DNA from: CAYRVX01 sp964642165 | GTDB lineage: Bacteria > Planctomycetota > Phycisphaerae > SM23-33 | Direction of reading: 5' to 3' | Length of the DNA stretch: 26,130 nt | Assembly: GCA_964642165.1 (NCBI GenBank) | Contig: CAZXOC010000074.1 | Location: 1 to 26,130, forward strand | In this document: positions 8,698 through 17,386 of the stretch, one piece after another | Layout: the number at the start of each line of letters is the position of its first letter | Position numbering within the stretch: the first letter of the stretch is position 1 | Made by a program: the position numbers and the translations under genes | Notes under the pieces: generated by a model | Told to the model about the DNA's origin: nothing | Database searches by the model: none | The model's input: only the letters and a program-made list of their open reading frames with translations

Positions 8698-8778
8698 TAC
8701 ATGAAGGAACCATGAAAACGGCGAGAATTCCTGGCCGTCGCCCCGCGGCCACAGCACCCGGTGCCGATGGTTCGGCAT
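8698..8778 (-). pseudogene. Relic of a REP-associated tyrosine (Y1, RAYT) transposase
   Basis: On the - strand the codons from 8778 read MPNHRHRVLWPRGDG and continue QEFSPFSWFLHV. MPNHxHxVLWPRxDG is the metal-binding HUH block and following strand of RAYT/Y1_Tnp proteins (IS200/IS605-like). Here the second motif histidine is kept (MPNHRH), but the flanking sequence in the same frame is not transposase-like, and there is no full gene. It is a decayed fragment of about 27 codons within the 391 bases between the PepSY-like and GH78 genes. The rest of that interval (8612-8697 and 8779-9002) shows nothing else I can name. Confidence 0.65.
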
Positions 8779-9002
8779 CGGCCGCCAGGCCGGCGCCACC
8801 GGCGGGCTGGCCTCCCGACGAGACTCCTTCGCGTCCCGCCTTGGCCTGCCCATCCCGAACACCCCTTCCACACAGGGCTTAGTGTATCCCCCCTCGGAGT
8901 GTCCGTCATTCGTTGAGCACCTCACCCGCGCCGTTTGCGGACCCTACTGCCGGGCCGGCTCTGCCGAGCAGCGTCGCGTGCGCCGAGACGGCAGAAGTCG
9001 AG

Positions 9003-12000
9003 CTAAGGCGTGCCGGTCAGCCGGAAGCGGTAGGATCCGGACCCCACGTCGAACGCCACGTAGTCCGCGGTCTCGCTGCCGGCGGTGATCCCTGCGGCTC
9101 CGCCGACGTACGAGCGGTTTCTCCAGATGGTCGTGCGGCCATCCTCGACCGTGACGTTTCCCAGCCCCGCCTTCGGCACGTTCACCGTGGCCTCGCTGTT
9201 GACGGGAATCCGCACCTCCAGGCTGACTGAGTTGTCGGTCCTCTTCCAGCTCGACGAGACCGTGCCGCGAACGGTCCGTATCGACGCCTCGGCGTGTTTC
9301 AGATCGCCGAGCAGACGCGGCCGAATGTGAATCCGCCGGAAGCCGGGAGTCATGTAACGCGGCCCGTAGTAATCCGGCCCCCTGATGCCGGCCAGATCGC
9401 CGTAGAAGAACTCGTCGATCGTCCCCCACATGATCATGCTCTCGGCACCCGCTCCCAGGCCCCACGCTTCCCAGATCGTGGTCGCTCCCTCCTTGACCAT
9501 GTAGCCCCAGCCGGGATAGGTGGGCCTGGTCGCGACACGGTACATCACATCGCCGCGGCCGTGGTCGGCCAGAACACGAACCAGGCAGTTTGTCCCCGTG
9601 TTGCCCGTGTGCAGATGCCCACCGCGCTTCTCCATGATGTCCCGCACGATGTTCTCCACCACGCCGGGTCGTTGGGCTTCGGGCACGATCCCCAGCGCCA
9701 GGGGCAGCAGGTTGGCCGTCTGCGAGCCCGTGGCGTACTGGCCGGTCTCCTTGTTCCACCACGTCGCGTTGAATGCCCGCTTGATCTCCCCGGCCAGGCG
9801 GGCATACCGCCGGGCGTCGTCGGCTTTGCCCAGGAGCTCGGCCGCCCGGGAGACGATCCACGCGCCGCGGTAGTAGTAGCCGGTCCACACCAGGGGCCGC
9901 GGGGTCTCGCTCGATATGAATTCCTCCTTGCCCGGCGATTTTCCCGGCAGCATGTGGTCGCCGTAGTGCCCTTTGGTGACGATGGCGCCGTCCGCGATCG
10001 AACGGAGGTAGTCGATCCATTTCTTCATGCCGGCATAGTGCCGTTGAAGGATACGTTTGTCGGCGTAGTACTGGTGGAGATACCACACGACAAGAGGGTA
10101 GTTGCCCCCCCACGCCGGGTCCGACCTGTCGCCGGGGTAGCTGGGGGCGATGTCCGGAACCGCGCCGCTTTCGTGCTGGGCGTCCGAGATGTCCTCCAGC
10201 CACTTCGTCCAGAACCGCGGCATGTGCTTCCTCGGATAGAGCGTCCCCGCGACCGTTGCGGGATCCGTCCAGGCCCAATGCTCGCGGTGAAGACAGTCCA
10301 ACGGGATGCCGAACAGCTCGTTGGTCAGCGTCCACACCACGTTCCGGTGAACCCGGTTCAGCAGCGGATTGGAGCAGCGGAAACCCCCGGACAGGTCGAC
10401 CGCCGAGTGCACCACCCTCCCCTCGACGTCCGCCATCGCGGGTTTGCCGGGGTGCCCCTCAACCTGGACGTACCGGACGGGGTGGTAGGTGAACCTCGGC
10501 TCGTAGACCTCTCCTTTGGGGTCTCCCTTGAGGATGTAGATGTCGGTCTCATTCCCGCTCCTGTGCCGCCGCTTGTCCACCAGCCCGCTGTCTCTGAAGA
10601 TCCGTGCGGAATACTTGATCGCTACCTTGGCGCCTCTGGGGCCTTTGACACGAAGCCTGGCCCATCCCCCGAAGAGCTGTCCCATGTCGTACACGTATAC
10701 ACCGGCTCTGGGATTGGTCAGCTTGACCGGCTTGATCGTCTGGGTGACCTTGATGGGCGGCATCAACTGCGACCGGAGCTTCCCCCGCGGGCCCTCTTCG
10801 ATTGCGGCCTTGTTCCAATTCGCATCATCGTAGCCGGCGGCCGCCCAGCCGGGCTTCTCCAGCCGGGCATCATAGGTCTCGCCGCCGTACAGATCGTTCC
10901 GGGTGATCGGTCCGCCGGTAACGCTCCAGGTCGCATCCGTCTTGACCTTCGCCACGGTGCCGTCGGCGAGCTCGACATTCATCTGCAGGAGCACTCTCGG
11001 CGAATCGCCGTATTTCAGGCGGCCGGGCTCGCTGTACCATCCGTTGCCCAGCATGACGCCGACGGCGTTGGCTCCCTGCCGCAACCGATCCGTCACGTCG
11101 TAGGTCACGTACAAGGTGCGTTTGTTGTAGTCGGTCGTGGCGGGATCGAGCACGTGGTCGCCGACCTTCCTGCCGTTGATGAACAGCTCGTACCAGCCCA
11201 GCCCGGAAAGGTAGACGCGGGCGCGTTTGATCTTCCGGTCGAGCGTGAGGTCCTTGCGCAGCAGGGGAGACCGGCTCGCCAGGCGAGACGCGGCAGCGCG
11301 GTCGACCGCTTTGCCGCCGGGGCCTCCGACGCTGTTGCCCAGGTCCCCGTCCAGCTTCCACCAGCCGACCAGGCCTCTCACGTTGGCCTCTCGCCGCCCC
11401 GCGGCCAGTGCCTTGATCTCGCCGGCCGACAGGGCACGGCCATACACCCGAACGTCGTCGATCCCTCCCCTGAAGAACTCGCTCCCGGCGTTCCACGAGC
11501 CGATGTACGCCGCGGCCCGCCCGCCTGTGTCCAGCCTGCCGGGATGAGCGAAGCTCCCGACCTCGGCACCGTCGAAGTGGATCTTGATATCCGAGCCGTC
11601 ATACGTGGCCGTCGCCAGGTGCCACTTCCCGTCGGTCATCACGGAAACGTCGACATCGGCGCCCTTCTCGACGTATCGGCCGTTGATGCCCAGCCCGACC
11701 CAAAGCCCTCGTACGCCGTCCGTGTAGCCGGTGGCCAGCAGGTGCCTCGCGTCGCCGTCCTCCTTCCGGTAGATCTCCTGCCAGCCGCCGCCGCGGTCGC
11801 CGGCCTTGCCGAGCGTGACCGGCCTGATCCAGGCACTGATGGTGATGGCCTTGGCCGGCTTGAGCTTCGCGTAGTGCGGGACACTCACGGTCTGTCCGGC
11901 ACCGTCGAGCTCGAGCGCCCGGCCGAGCTTGCCCGCCACGTACCGCATGGCGAGCCCCGCGCCCATCCCGATCCACTTGCCTTGCCAGTCCGTTCGCTTC

Positions 12001-12404
12001 AGAAGGCCCATTTCAAACGTGGCCGGCGCGCTCCAGGCGCTGGCCTTGCCGTCCTGATCCCACACGCGGACCTTCCACCAGCAGGTCTCGGCGCTGGCCA
12101 GCGGGCGGCCTTGATAGGCGACGTTGACCGAGCGGGCCGATGCGGCCTTGCCGCTGTCCCACTTGTCGCCCACGTCGGCATCGAGCTTGTCCTTGCCGGT
12201 GGCCACCAGGATCCGATAGGCCGATTGCATCTGCCCGCGCAGGGGCGACGTCAGCACCCAACTGAACCTGGGGCGGGCCACGTCGACGCCCGGGGGGTTG
12301 ACGGCATACTCACACGTCAGCTCTTCCACCGTCACGGCGCTTCCTGCCGCCCGAGCCGAAGGGCAGGCACACAAGCAGGCCAACAGCAATGGATAGCGTC
12401 TCAT
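9003..12404 (-). CDS. Exported GH78 alpha-L-rhamnosidase with an inserted LamG-like domain
   Basis: An 1133-residue enzyme expected to remove terminal alpha-L-rhamnose from pectic (RG-I), ulvan-like or glycosylated substrates. The ATG at 12404 has GGAG at 12411-12414 (6-base spacer) and starts a signal peptide ending near ARA (residue 19). An N-terminal fibronectin-like part (about 23-135: ARPRFSWVL, WDSGK, WWKVRVWD) leads to WQGKWIG. A concanavalin/LamG insert of about 225 residues follows, and the rhamnosidase frame resumes at SPLLRKDL (about 379) with GLGWYELFINGRKVGDHVL. The catalytic (alpha/alpha)6 barrel has DCLHREHWAWTD (Asp703, Glu708) and GATTIWEAWG (Glu979). This is the DCxHRE variant of the usual DCPxRxERxGWxGD block, as in one GH78 subgroup. 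It is divergent from the M16-murD operon. Confidence 0.92.
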   Translation of the reverse strand: MRRYPLLLACLCACPSARAAGSAVTVEELTCEYAVNPPGVDVARPRFSWVLTSPLRGQMQSAYRILVATGKDKLDADVGDKWDSGKAASARSVNVAYQGRPLASAETCWWKVRVWDQDGKASAWSAPATFEMGLLKRTDWQGKWIGMGAGLAMRYVAGKLGRALELDGAGQTVSVPHYAKLKPAKAITISAWIRPVTLGKAGDRGGGWQEIYRKEDGDARHLLATGYTDGVRGLWVGLGINGRYVEKGADVDVSVMTDGKWHLATATYDGSDIKIHFDGAEVGSFAHPGRLDTGGRAAAYIGSWNAGSEFFRGGIDDVRVYGRALSAGEIKALAAGRREANVRGLVGWWKLDGDLGNSVGGPGGKAVDRAAASRLASRSPLLRKDLTLDRKIKRARVYLSGLGWYELFINGRKVGDHVLDPATTDYNKRTLYVTYDVTDRLRQGANAVGVMLGNGWYSEPGRLKYGDSPRVLLQMNVELADGTVAKVKTDATWSVTGGPITRNDLYGGETYDARLEKPGWAAAGYDDANWNKAAIEEGPRGKLRSQLMPPIKVTQTIKPVKLTNPRAGVYVYDMGQLFGGWARLRVKGPRGAKVAIKYSARIFRDSGLVDKRRHRSGNETDIYILKGDPKGEVYEPRFTYHPVRYVQVEGHPGKPAMADVEGRVVHSAVDLSGGFRCSNPLLNRVHRNVVWTLTNELFGIPLDCLHREHWAWTDPATVAGTLYPRKHMPRFWTKWLEDISDAQHESGAVPDIAPSYPGDRSDPAWGGNYPLVVWYLHQYYADKRILQRHYAGMKKWIDYLRSIADGAIVTKGHYGDHMLPGKSPGKEEFISSETPRPLVWTGYYYRGAWIVSRAAELLGKADDARRYARLAGEIKRAFNATWWNKETGQYATGSQTANLLPLALGIVPEAQRPGVVENIVRDIMEKRGGHLHTGNTGTNCLVRVLADHGRGDVMYRVATRPTYPGWGYMVKEGATTIWEAWGLGAGAESMIMWGTIDEFFYGDLAGIRGPDYYGPRYMTPGFRRIHIRPRLLGDLKHAEASIRTVRGTVSSSWKRTDNSVSLEVRIPVNSEATVNVPKAGLGNVTVEDGRTTIWRNRSYVGGAAGITAGSETADYVAFDVGSGSYRFRLTGTP

Positions 12405-12820
12405 GCTTTTCTCCAGCCTGTAAAGGCCTCACGAGCCACGGCGGAAGGCCGATCGCTTCCACAGCTCGCGACCGGATCGCCGTCAGGCTGCTTTTCTGGC
12501 GTTGGGGCCGTGGCGGCGACGGGCGAATGCTGCGACAGGAAGCAGGCAGTGCTTGTTGCCGCGTCTCGTTGGCATTGGCCTCGACTGCCCTGTGGGCGCA
12601 GATGGCGCGGGTCGGTGGCCGCGCGGGCCAGCTTCCCGGTGCTCATGGTCGTCTTCCCGGGCCGGCCATGCGCCGAGGCGTCGGGGCATCGCGGCCACCT
12701 GGCATCGTAGCGAGCGAGCGCCGATCGGACAAGGCCGCGCGGGCGGATGCGCGTGGGGTCCGTGGCCCCGCTCGGGGCTGCGCGGCGGCCTCCCTGCCGC
12801 GCTCCCGGTCGCCTTGGCGA
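12405..12820. other. Divergent intergenic region between GH78 and the M16 operon
   Basis: About 416 bases separate the divergent starts before the M16 promoter candidate. Open frames cross it on both strands, but none has a ribosome site or recognisable protein, and the + strand one is only an upstream extension of the M16 frame. I saw no RNA structure worth naming. Confidence 0.5.
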
Positions 12821-12848
12821 TTGCCTCCGGAGGCGGATCGACTAGAAT
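12821..12848 (+). promoter_or_regulatory. Candidate sigma-70-type promoter of the M16-murD operon
   Basis: TTGCCT (12821-12826), a 16-base spacer and TAGAAT (12843-12848; 5 of 6 match to TATAAT). Transcription would start near 12855, about 29 bases before the ATG at 12884. Pattern match only. Confidence 0.45.
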
Positions 12849-12883
12849 GGTTCGCTTCGCGGGCGAATCCGGCGAGGGCACGC

Positions 12884-14131
12884 ATGGTTTCCGAACGCCT
12901 CTACATCCACGAGCTGGGCAACGGCATGACGCTCCTGGGCCAGCAGATGGACCACGTCGCCTCGGCGGCGATGGCCCTGGTCGTGCCCGGCGGGGCCGCC
13001 CACGACCCGCCGGAGTCGCCCGGCGCGGGGTCGGTGGCCTGCGAGTGGTGCCTCCGCGGCGCCGGGGACCGCGACACGCGACAACTGAACGACGCCCTGG
13101 ACGCCCTCGGCTGCCAGCACCACGAGCTGGTCCGCAGCGAGCACCTCCTGCTGACCGCGGCACAGCTCGGGCGGAACCTGTCCGACGTGCTGGGCATCTT
13201 CGCCGACATCCTTCGCCGCCCGCGCCTGGGCAGCGAGACGTTCGCCCCGAGCCGCGCGCTGATCGAGCAGGACCTGGCCTCCCTGGCCGACGAGCCGGGG
13301 CGCAAGTGCATGCTGCTGCTTCGCGAGCGGTTCTATCCGGACCCGCTCGGGCGGTGCGTCTACGGCACGGCGGAGGGGCTCGGCGCCCTGACGCCCGAGG
13401 GGCTCCGCCGGCACGTCGGCGAGCACCTCACGCCGCCGGGGACGATCCTCGCCGTGGCGGGCAGCATCGACTGGCCGGCGGTGAGGGACCAGGTCGAGTC
13501 GCTGTTCGCCGACTGGCGGGGCGAGGCGGTGCCCCCCCGGCCGTCGACGCCCCCGGCGGGCGGCGTGTCGCACGTGGCGAAGGACTCGGCCCAGGTGCAC
13601 ATCGGCCTGGCCCACCGGGCGGCGCCGGTGGGCCACGAGCAGTACTACGCGGCACGGGTGGCGGAGACGGTGCTGTCCGGCGGGCCGGCGGCGCGGCTGC
13701 ACACCGAGGTCCGCGAGAAGCGCGGGCTGGTCTACCACGTCTCGTCGAGCTATCACAGCCTGAAGGACCACGCGGGCATGTTCACGTACGCCGGCACCCG
13801 GCCGCAGCTCGCCCAGCAGACGTTCGAGGTGACCATCGGCGAGATCCGCCGCCTGGGCGAGGGGGTCCGCGACGAGGAGATCGTCCGCGCCCGCACGCAG
13901 CTCCGCAGCGCCCTGATCATGCAGGGCGAGGCGACCGCCTCGCGGGCCAGCGCCCTGGCGAGCGACTGGTACCACCTGCGGCGGCTGCGGTCCCTGGACG
14001 AGGTGTCGGAGGCGGTCGAGTCGGTGACGGCCGCCGACGTGGTGGACTACCTGCATGCGTTCGGCCCGGCGGAGCTGACGGTCCTGGTGCTCGGCCCGGA
14101 GCCGGTGGACACGACCGGGCTTGGTGGGTGA
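12884..14131 (+). CDS. M16B-family peptidase subunit, non-zinc partner (keeps R/Y pair)
   Basis: A 415-residue M16 (processing-peptidase-like) protein. The start at 12884 (MVSERLYIHELGNGMTLLG) matches the usual beginning of the family; the frame is open further upstream but with no homology. The zinc motif HxxEH is replaced by VACEW (residues 51-55), so it cannot bind zinc in the normal way. In the C-terminal half it keeps EVREKRGLVY, with Arg277 and Tyr284 at the place of the R/Y pair that binds substrate in M16B enzymes. The next gene has the opposite pattern, so the two probably form a heterodimer, as in mitochondrial processing peptidase and bacterial M16B pairs. Only 12 bases separate them. 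Substrate and location are unknown; no signal peptide is seen. Confidence 0.85.
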   Translation: MVSERLYIHELGNGMTLLGQQMDHVASAAMALVVPGGAAHDPPESPGAGSVACEWCLRGAGDRDTRQLNDALDALGCQHHELVRSEHLLLTAAQLGRNLSDVLGIFADILRRPRLGSETFAPSRALIEQDLASLADEPGRKCMLLLRERFYPDPLGRCVYGTAEGLGALTPEGLRRHVGEHLTPPGTILAVAGSIDWPAVRDQVESLFADWRGEAVPPRPSTPPAGGVSHVAKDSAQVHIGLAHRAAPVGHEQYYAARVAETVLSGGPAARLHTEVREKRGLVYHVSSSYHSLKDHAGMFTYAGTRPQLAQQTFEVTIGEIRRLGEGVRDEEIVRARTQLRSALIMQGEATASRASALASDWYHLRRLRSLDEVSEAVESVTAADVVDYLHAFGPAELTVLVLGPEPVDTTGLGG

Positions 14132-14143
14132 CGAGGGGCGTTC

Positions 14144-15370
14144 ATGGAGTTCAAGCACGCCAACCTGGACAACGGCCTGTCGATCGTGGCGGAGGTGCGG
14201 GACACGGCGGCCTCGATGGCCGCGGGGCTGTTCGTCCGCACGGGCAGCCGCGACGAGGCCCCCCACGTCCTGGGCGTCAGCCACTTCCTCGAGCACATGA
14301 TGTTCAAGGGCACGCCCCGGCGGACCGCGCTGGACGTCAACCGCGAGTTCGACGAGCTGGGGGCGAACTACAACGCCTTCACGTCGGAGGAGAACACGGT
14401 CTACTACGGGGCGGTCCTGCCGGAGTTCCAGGACCGGCTGCTGGAGCTGCTGTGCGACATCCTCCGCCCGTCGCTGCGCCGGGAGGACTTCGACCTGGAG
14501 AAGAACGTCATCCTCGAGGAGATCGCGCGCTACGAGGACCTGCCGCGCTACCGCGTTTGCGAGCTGCTGATGGCCGAGCACTTCGGCTCTCACCCGCTGG
14601 GGCACAGCGTGCTCGGCACGGCGGCGTCGGTGCGGGCGCTGCGGCGCGAGGACATGCAGGCGTACTTCGAGCGCCGCTACTCGCCGGGCAACGTGATCCT
14701 CGTCGCCGCCGGGCGGGTGGACTTCGACGCCCTGGTGGCCAAGGCCGCCGAGATGTGCTCGCACTGGCAGCCGTACGACGTCACTCGCGACACGCGGAGC
14801 CCTCCCGCCGCCGCGCGGCGCCGGGTCCACGCCGACCCCAGCGTCGCGCGCCAGCACGTGGGGCTCGCCTCGCCCGCGCCCGCCGGCCAGGACGAGGACC
14901 GCTACGCCGCCACGCTGGCCGCCACGGTCATCGGCGACGCGACGGGCAGCCGCCTGTTCTACGCCCTCGTGGACCCGGCCATCGCCGACGAGGCCACGAT
15001 GGCCTACAACGCCTTCGACGGCGGCGGCGCGTTCCTGACGTTCCTGTCGGCCGATCCGGACCGGGCGGCCGAGGCCGTCCGCATCGCACGGGACGAGCTG
15101 AGCGGGTTCCTGGACGCCGGCCCCACCGAGGCCGAGCTGCTGGCGGCGAAGAACAAGATCGCCTCCGGCGCGACGCTCAAGGGCGAGCTGCCGATGGGTC
15201 GCCTGACCGCGGTCGGCTACGACTGGGTCTACCGGAAGGAGTACGTCCCGCTGCCCGAGCAGATCGACACGCTGTTCGCCGTCCGGGCCCAGGAGGTGCT
15301 GCGCGTCGCGAGGGCGTACGACCTGACGAGCGCGACGCTGGTGGCCCTCGGGCCGCTGGAGGAGCTATGA
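14144..15370 (+). CDS. M16B-family zinc metallopeptidase, catalytic subunit
   Basis: A 408-residue protein with a complete HFLEH zinc/catalytic motif (His47, Glu50, His51) and the downstream third ligand in NVILEEI (Glu125 or Glu126), the spacing expected for M16. The C-terminal domain has GSRLFYALVDPAIADEATMA where active homodimeric members read LREKxGLxY, so the R/Y pair is missing and must come from the partner encoded just upstream. The ATG at 14144 has a GAGG-type ribosome site. Its TGA (15368-15370) overlaps the ATG of murD (ATGA), so translation of the two is probably coupled. No signal peptide is visible, suggesting a cytoplasmic peptidase that degrades small or unfolded peptides. 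Confidence 0.9.
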   Translation: MEFKHANLDNGLSIVAEVRDTAASMAAGLFVRTGSRDEAPHVLGVSHFLEHMMFKGTPRRTALDVNREFDELGANYNAFTSEENTVYYGAVLPEFQDRLLELLCDILRPSLRREDFDLEKNVILEEIARYEDLPRYRVCELLMAEHFGSHPLGHSVLGTAASVRALRREDMQAYFERRYSPGNVILVAAGRVDFDALVAKAAEMCSHWQPYDVTRDTRSPPAAARRRVHADPSVARQHVGLASPAPAGQDEDRYAATLAATVIGDATGSRLFYALVDPAIADEATMAYNAFDGGGAFLTFLSADPDRAAEAVRIARDELSGFLDAGPTEAELLAAKNKIASGATLKGELPMGRLTAVGYDWVYRKEYVPLPEQIDTLFAVRAQEVLRVARAYDLTSATLVALGPLEEL

Positions 15371-16710
15371 CCGCCGCGCGGGACGCCCCCGAGCCGCCCG
15401 CCGCGATGGACGTCGCGGGCCGGCGCGTGACGGTCGTCGGCCTGGGGCGCTTCGGCGGCGGCGTCGGCGTGACCCGATGGCTCTGCGAGCAGGGAGCCGC
15501 CGTGACCGTTTCCGACAACGCGCCGGCCGAGGCCCTGGCCGAGTCGATCCGCCGCCTCGACGGCCTCGACGTGGCGCTGCACCTCGGGGCCCACGACGAG
15601 CGGGACTTCCTCGCCGCGGAGCTGCTGGTCGTGAACCCCGCCGTGCCGCCGGACGCGCCGCTGCTGAAGGCCGCCGCGGCCGCCGGCGTGCCTCGTACCA
15701 CCGAGATCAACCTGTTCCTGCGGCGCTGCCGCGCGCCGGTCGTGGGCATCACGGGCACGGTGGGCAAGAGCACGACGACGGCGATGGCCGGCGAGATCCT
15801 CTCGCGGCGGTTCGAGACGCACGTGGGGGGCAACATCGGGCGCAGCCTGCTGAGCGACCTGCCCCGGATCGAGCCCGACCACGTGGTCGTGCTGGAGCTG
15901 TCGAGCTTCCAGCTCGAGTCGCTGCCGGAGATCGCCGTCAGCCCGCACGTCGCCGTCGTGACGAATCTCGCGCCCAACCACCTCGATCGCCACGGCACGC
16001 TGGCCGCCTACGCCGACGCGAAGAAGAACATCCTCCGCTTCCAGCGGCCGGGCGACGTGCTCGTGCTCCACGCCGCCGACGAGCTGACGGCCGGCTGGGC
16101 AAGCGACGCCCCCGAGGGCGTCCGCGTGGAGCACTTCGACCCCGCCGACGAGCCGTTCGAGCTGGCGGTTGTCGGCGAGCACAACCAGGCCAACGCCCAA
16201 GCCGCGTGGACGGCCGCGCACGCCCTCGGCGTCGATCGCCCCACCGCCGCCGCGGCGCTCGGCGAGTTCGCCGGCCTGCCCCACCGCCTCCAGTTCGTCT
16301 GCGAGCGCGACGGCGTCCGCTACTACAACGACTCCAAGTGCACCACGCCCGAGGGCGGCATCGTCGCGCTGCGCGCCTTTGCGCCCCGGTCGGCCGTCTT
16401 CATCGTCGGCGGGTACGACAAGGGCGCGAGCTTCGACGCCCTGGGGCGGGCCCTCGCCGAGCGCGCCAAGGCCGTCGTCGCCCTGGGCGCCACCGCCGGG
16501 AAGATCCTCGCCGCCGTCGACGCCGGCCGCGACGCCGCACTCCCCCCTGCCGAACGGGCCGCCGACCTCGCCCGTGCCGTCGCCCTCGCCCGCCGCCACG
16601 CCGCCGCCGGGGACGCCATCGCCCTGTCCCCCGCCTGCGCCAGCTACGACCAGTTCGTCAACTACGAACAGCGCGGACAGCGCTTCGTGGAACTGGCCCG
16701 GAGCTTGTAG
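15367..16710 (+). CDS. murD: UDP-N-acetylmuramoyl-L-alanine--D-glutamate ligase
   Basis: MurD adds D-glutamate to UDP-MurNAc-L-Ala in the cytoplasm, using ATP, as the second amino-acid step of peptidoglycan precursor synthesis. The protein has 447 residues, the normal length. It has an N-terminal Rossmann-like UDP-binding part (VTVVGLGRFGGG), the ATP loop ITGTVGKSTTT (128-138), ELSSFQLES, NHLDRHGT with a likely catalytic lysine in DAKKNI, HNQANAQAA, LPHRLQ, NDSKCTT and the C-terminal SPACASYDQF. The usual Asn of GTNGKST is Val132 here. The ATG at 15367 overlaps the preceding stop; an alternative start at 15406 would give a shorter N-terminus with a weaker case. It indicates a peptidoglycan-making organism. 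No other mur genes are in the window. Confidence 0.93.
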   Translation: MTAARDAPEPPAAMDVAGRRVTVVGLGRFGGGVGVTRWLCEQGAAVTVSDNAPAEALAESIRRLDGLDVALHLGAHDERDFLAAELLVVNPAVPPDAPLLKAAAAAGVPRTTEINLFLRRCRAPVVGITGTVGKSTTTAMAGEILSRRFETHVGGNIGRSLLSDLPRIEPDHVVVLELSSFQLESLPEIAVSPHVAVVTNLAPNHLDRHGTLAAYADAKKNILRFQRPGDVLVLHAADELTAGWASDAPEGVRVEHFDPADEPFELAVVGEHNQANAQAAWTAAHALGVDRPTAAAALGEFAGLPHRLQFVCERDGVRYYNDSKCTTPEGGIVALRAFAPRSAVFIVGGYDKGASFDALGRALAERAKAVVALGATAGKILAAVDAGRDAALPPAERAADLARAVALARRHAAAGDAIALSPACASYDQFVNYEQRGQRFVELARSL

Positions 16711-16759
16711 CGCGATCCCGCCAACCGTGGTACCGGTCAGCGCCTCGGCAAGCGGATCC

Positions 16760-17386
16760 CTATGCGGGTTCCAGATTTGCTCGTCGACGAGACTTGCGTA
16801 CGCGAGGTAGGCCCCCCTGCTTCCGCAACCGAATCAGCTCTCGCATAAGGCGCTCGCCCGACACATGCCTCCCGGACGCCTTCGCGAAGCTCCGCGCGAG
16901 CTGGTCAACAACGGCCGGCTGGCGCAAGAGCCGGTCCGTTGGGGTGGCCAACACCTCATACACTCGGCCGAGCGTCGCTACTTCATCGGGCGAGAGCGCC
17001 TCCGACTGCTCCATGATGGATCGAACCAGATCGTCCACACGCGAGACCGGATACGTCGGGAAGTCGCTCAGATAGGCAGGCAACCGGGCCGTCGACGTCT
17101 TCGAGCGGAGAGCGAAGACCGGCTTGTGCCAAGCCATCGCCGCACCCAGTTCCACAGCGGGCGTAGCCGCGGGTGGTTCGTCAGGGTCGATGATCATCAC
17201 CACAGCCGCGCTTTCCGCCAGCGCTTGCCAAACGGCATCCGAGAGCTTCGAGCCCGGCTGGACTGCATCGGACCGGAAGACGTCGAGTCCCGCCTTGGTG
17301 AGCGCCTGCGCCGCAAGGTCGGCAACGCCCGCGTCCGCCAGAGAGAAGGATAGAAACACGTCGTAGGTCTTCGCCTTGTCGGTCAT
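16760..17386 (-). CDS. TIR-domain protein with C-terminal helical extension (second gene of TIR pair)
   Basis: A 208-residue protein. The N-terminal ~110 residues form a TIR domain: TYDVFLSFSLAD (strand A), GLDVFRSDAVQPGS (BB-loop region), ESAAVVMIIDPDE and AVELGAAMAW with Glu79 at the position of the catalytic glutamate of NAD-cleaving TIR enzymes. The remaining ~95 residues are mostly helical and basic at the end (ERLMRELIRLRKQGGLPRV, then RKSRRR); I cannot name this part, which may bind nucleic acid or a partner. The ATG (17386) overlaps the TGA of the TIR gene before it as ATGA, so the two are made together. It is convergent with murD (49 bases between stops). Bacterial TIR proteins are known from Thoeris, TIR-APAZ and other defence systems; a defence role is inference. 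Confidence 0.85.
   Translation of the reverse strand: MTDKAKTYDVFLSFSLADAGVADLAAQALTKAGLDVFRSDAVQPGSKLSDAVWQALAESAAVVMIIDPDEPPAATPAVELGAAMAWHKPVFALRSKTSTARLPAYLSDFPTYPVSRVDDLVRSIMEQSEALSPDEVATLGRVYEVLATPTDRLLRQPAVVDQLARSFAKASGRHVSGERLMRELIRLRKQGGLPRVRKSRRRANLEPA

Noticed and set aside
8763..8782. 7-bp hairpin GCCGATG/CATCGGC
   Set aside because: It lies within the MPNH codons of the transposase relic and is probably a by-product of that sequence.
12389..12883. N-terminal extension of the first M16 subunit from an ATG at 12389
   Set aside because: The extra ~165 residues show no M16 similarity and the frame start lies inside the divergent GH78 gene; 12884 matches the family start.
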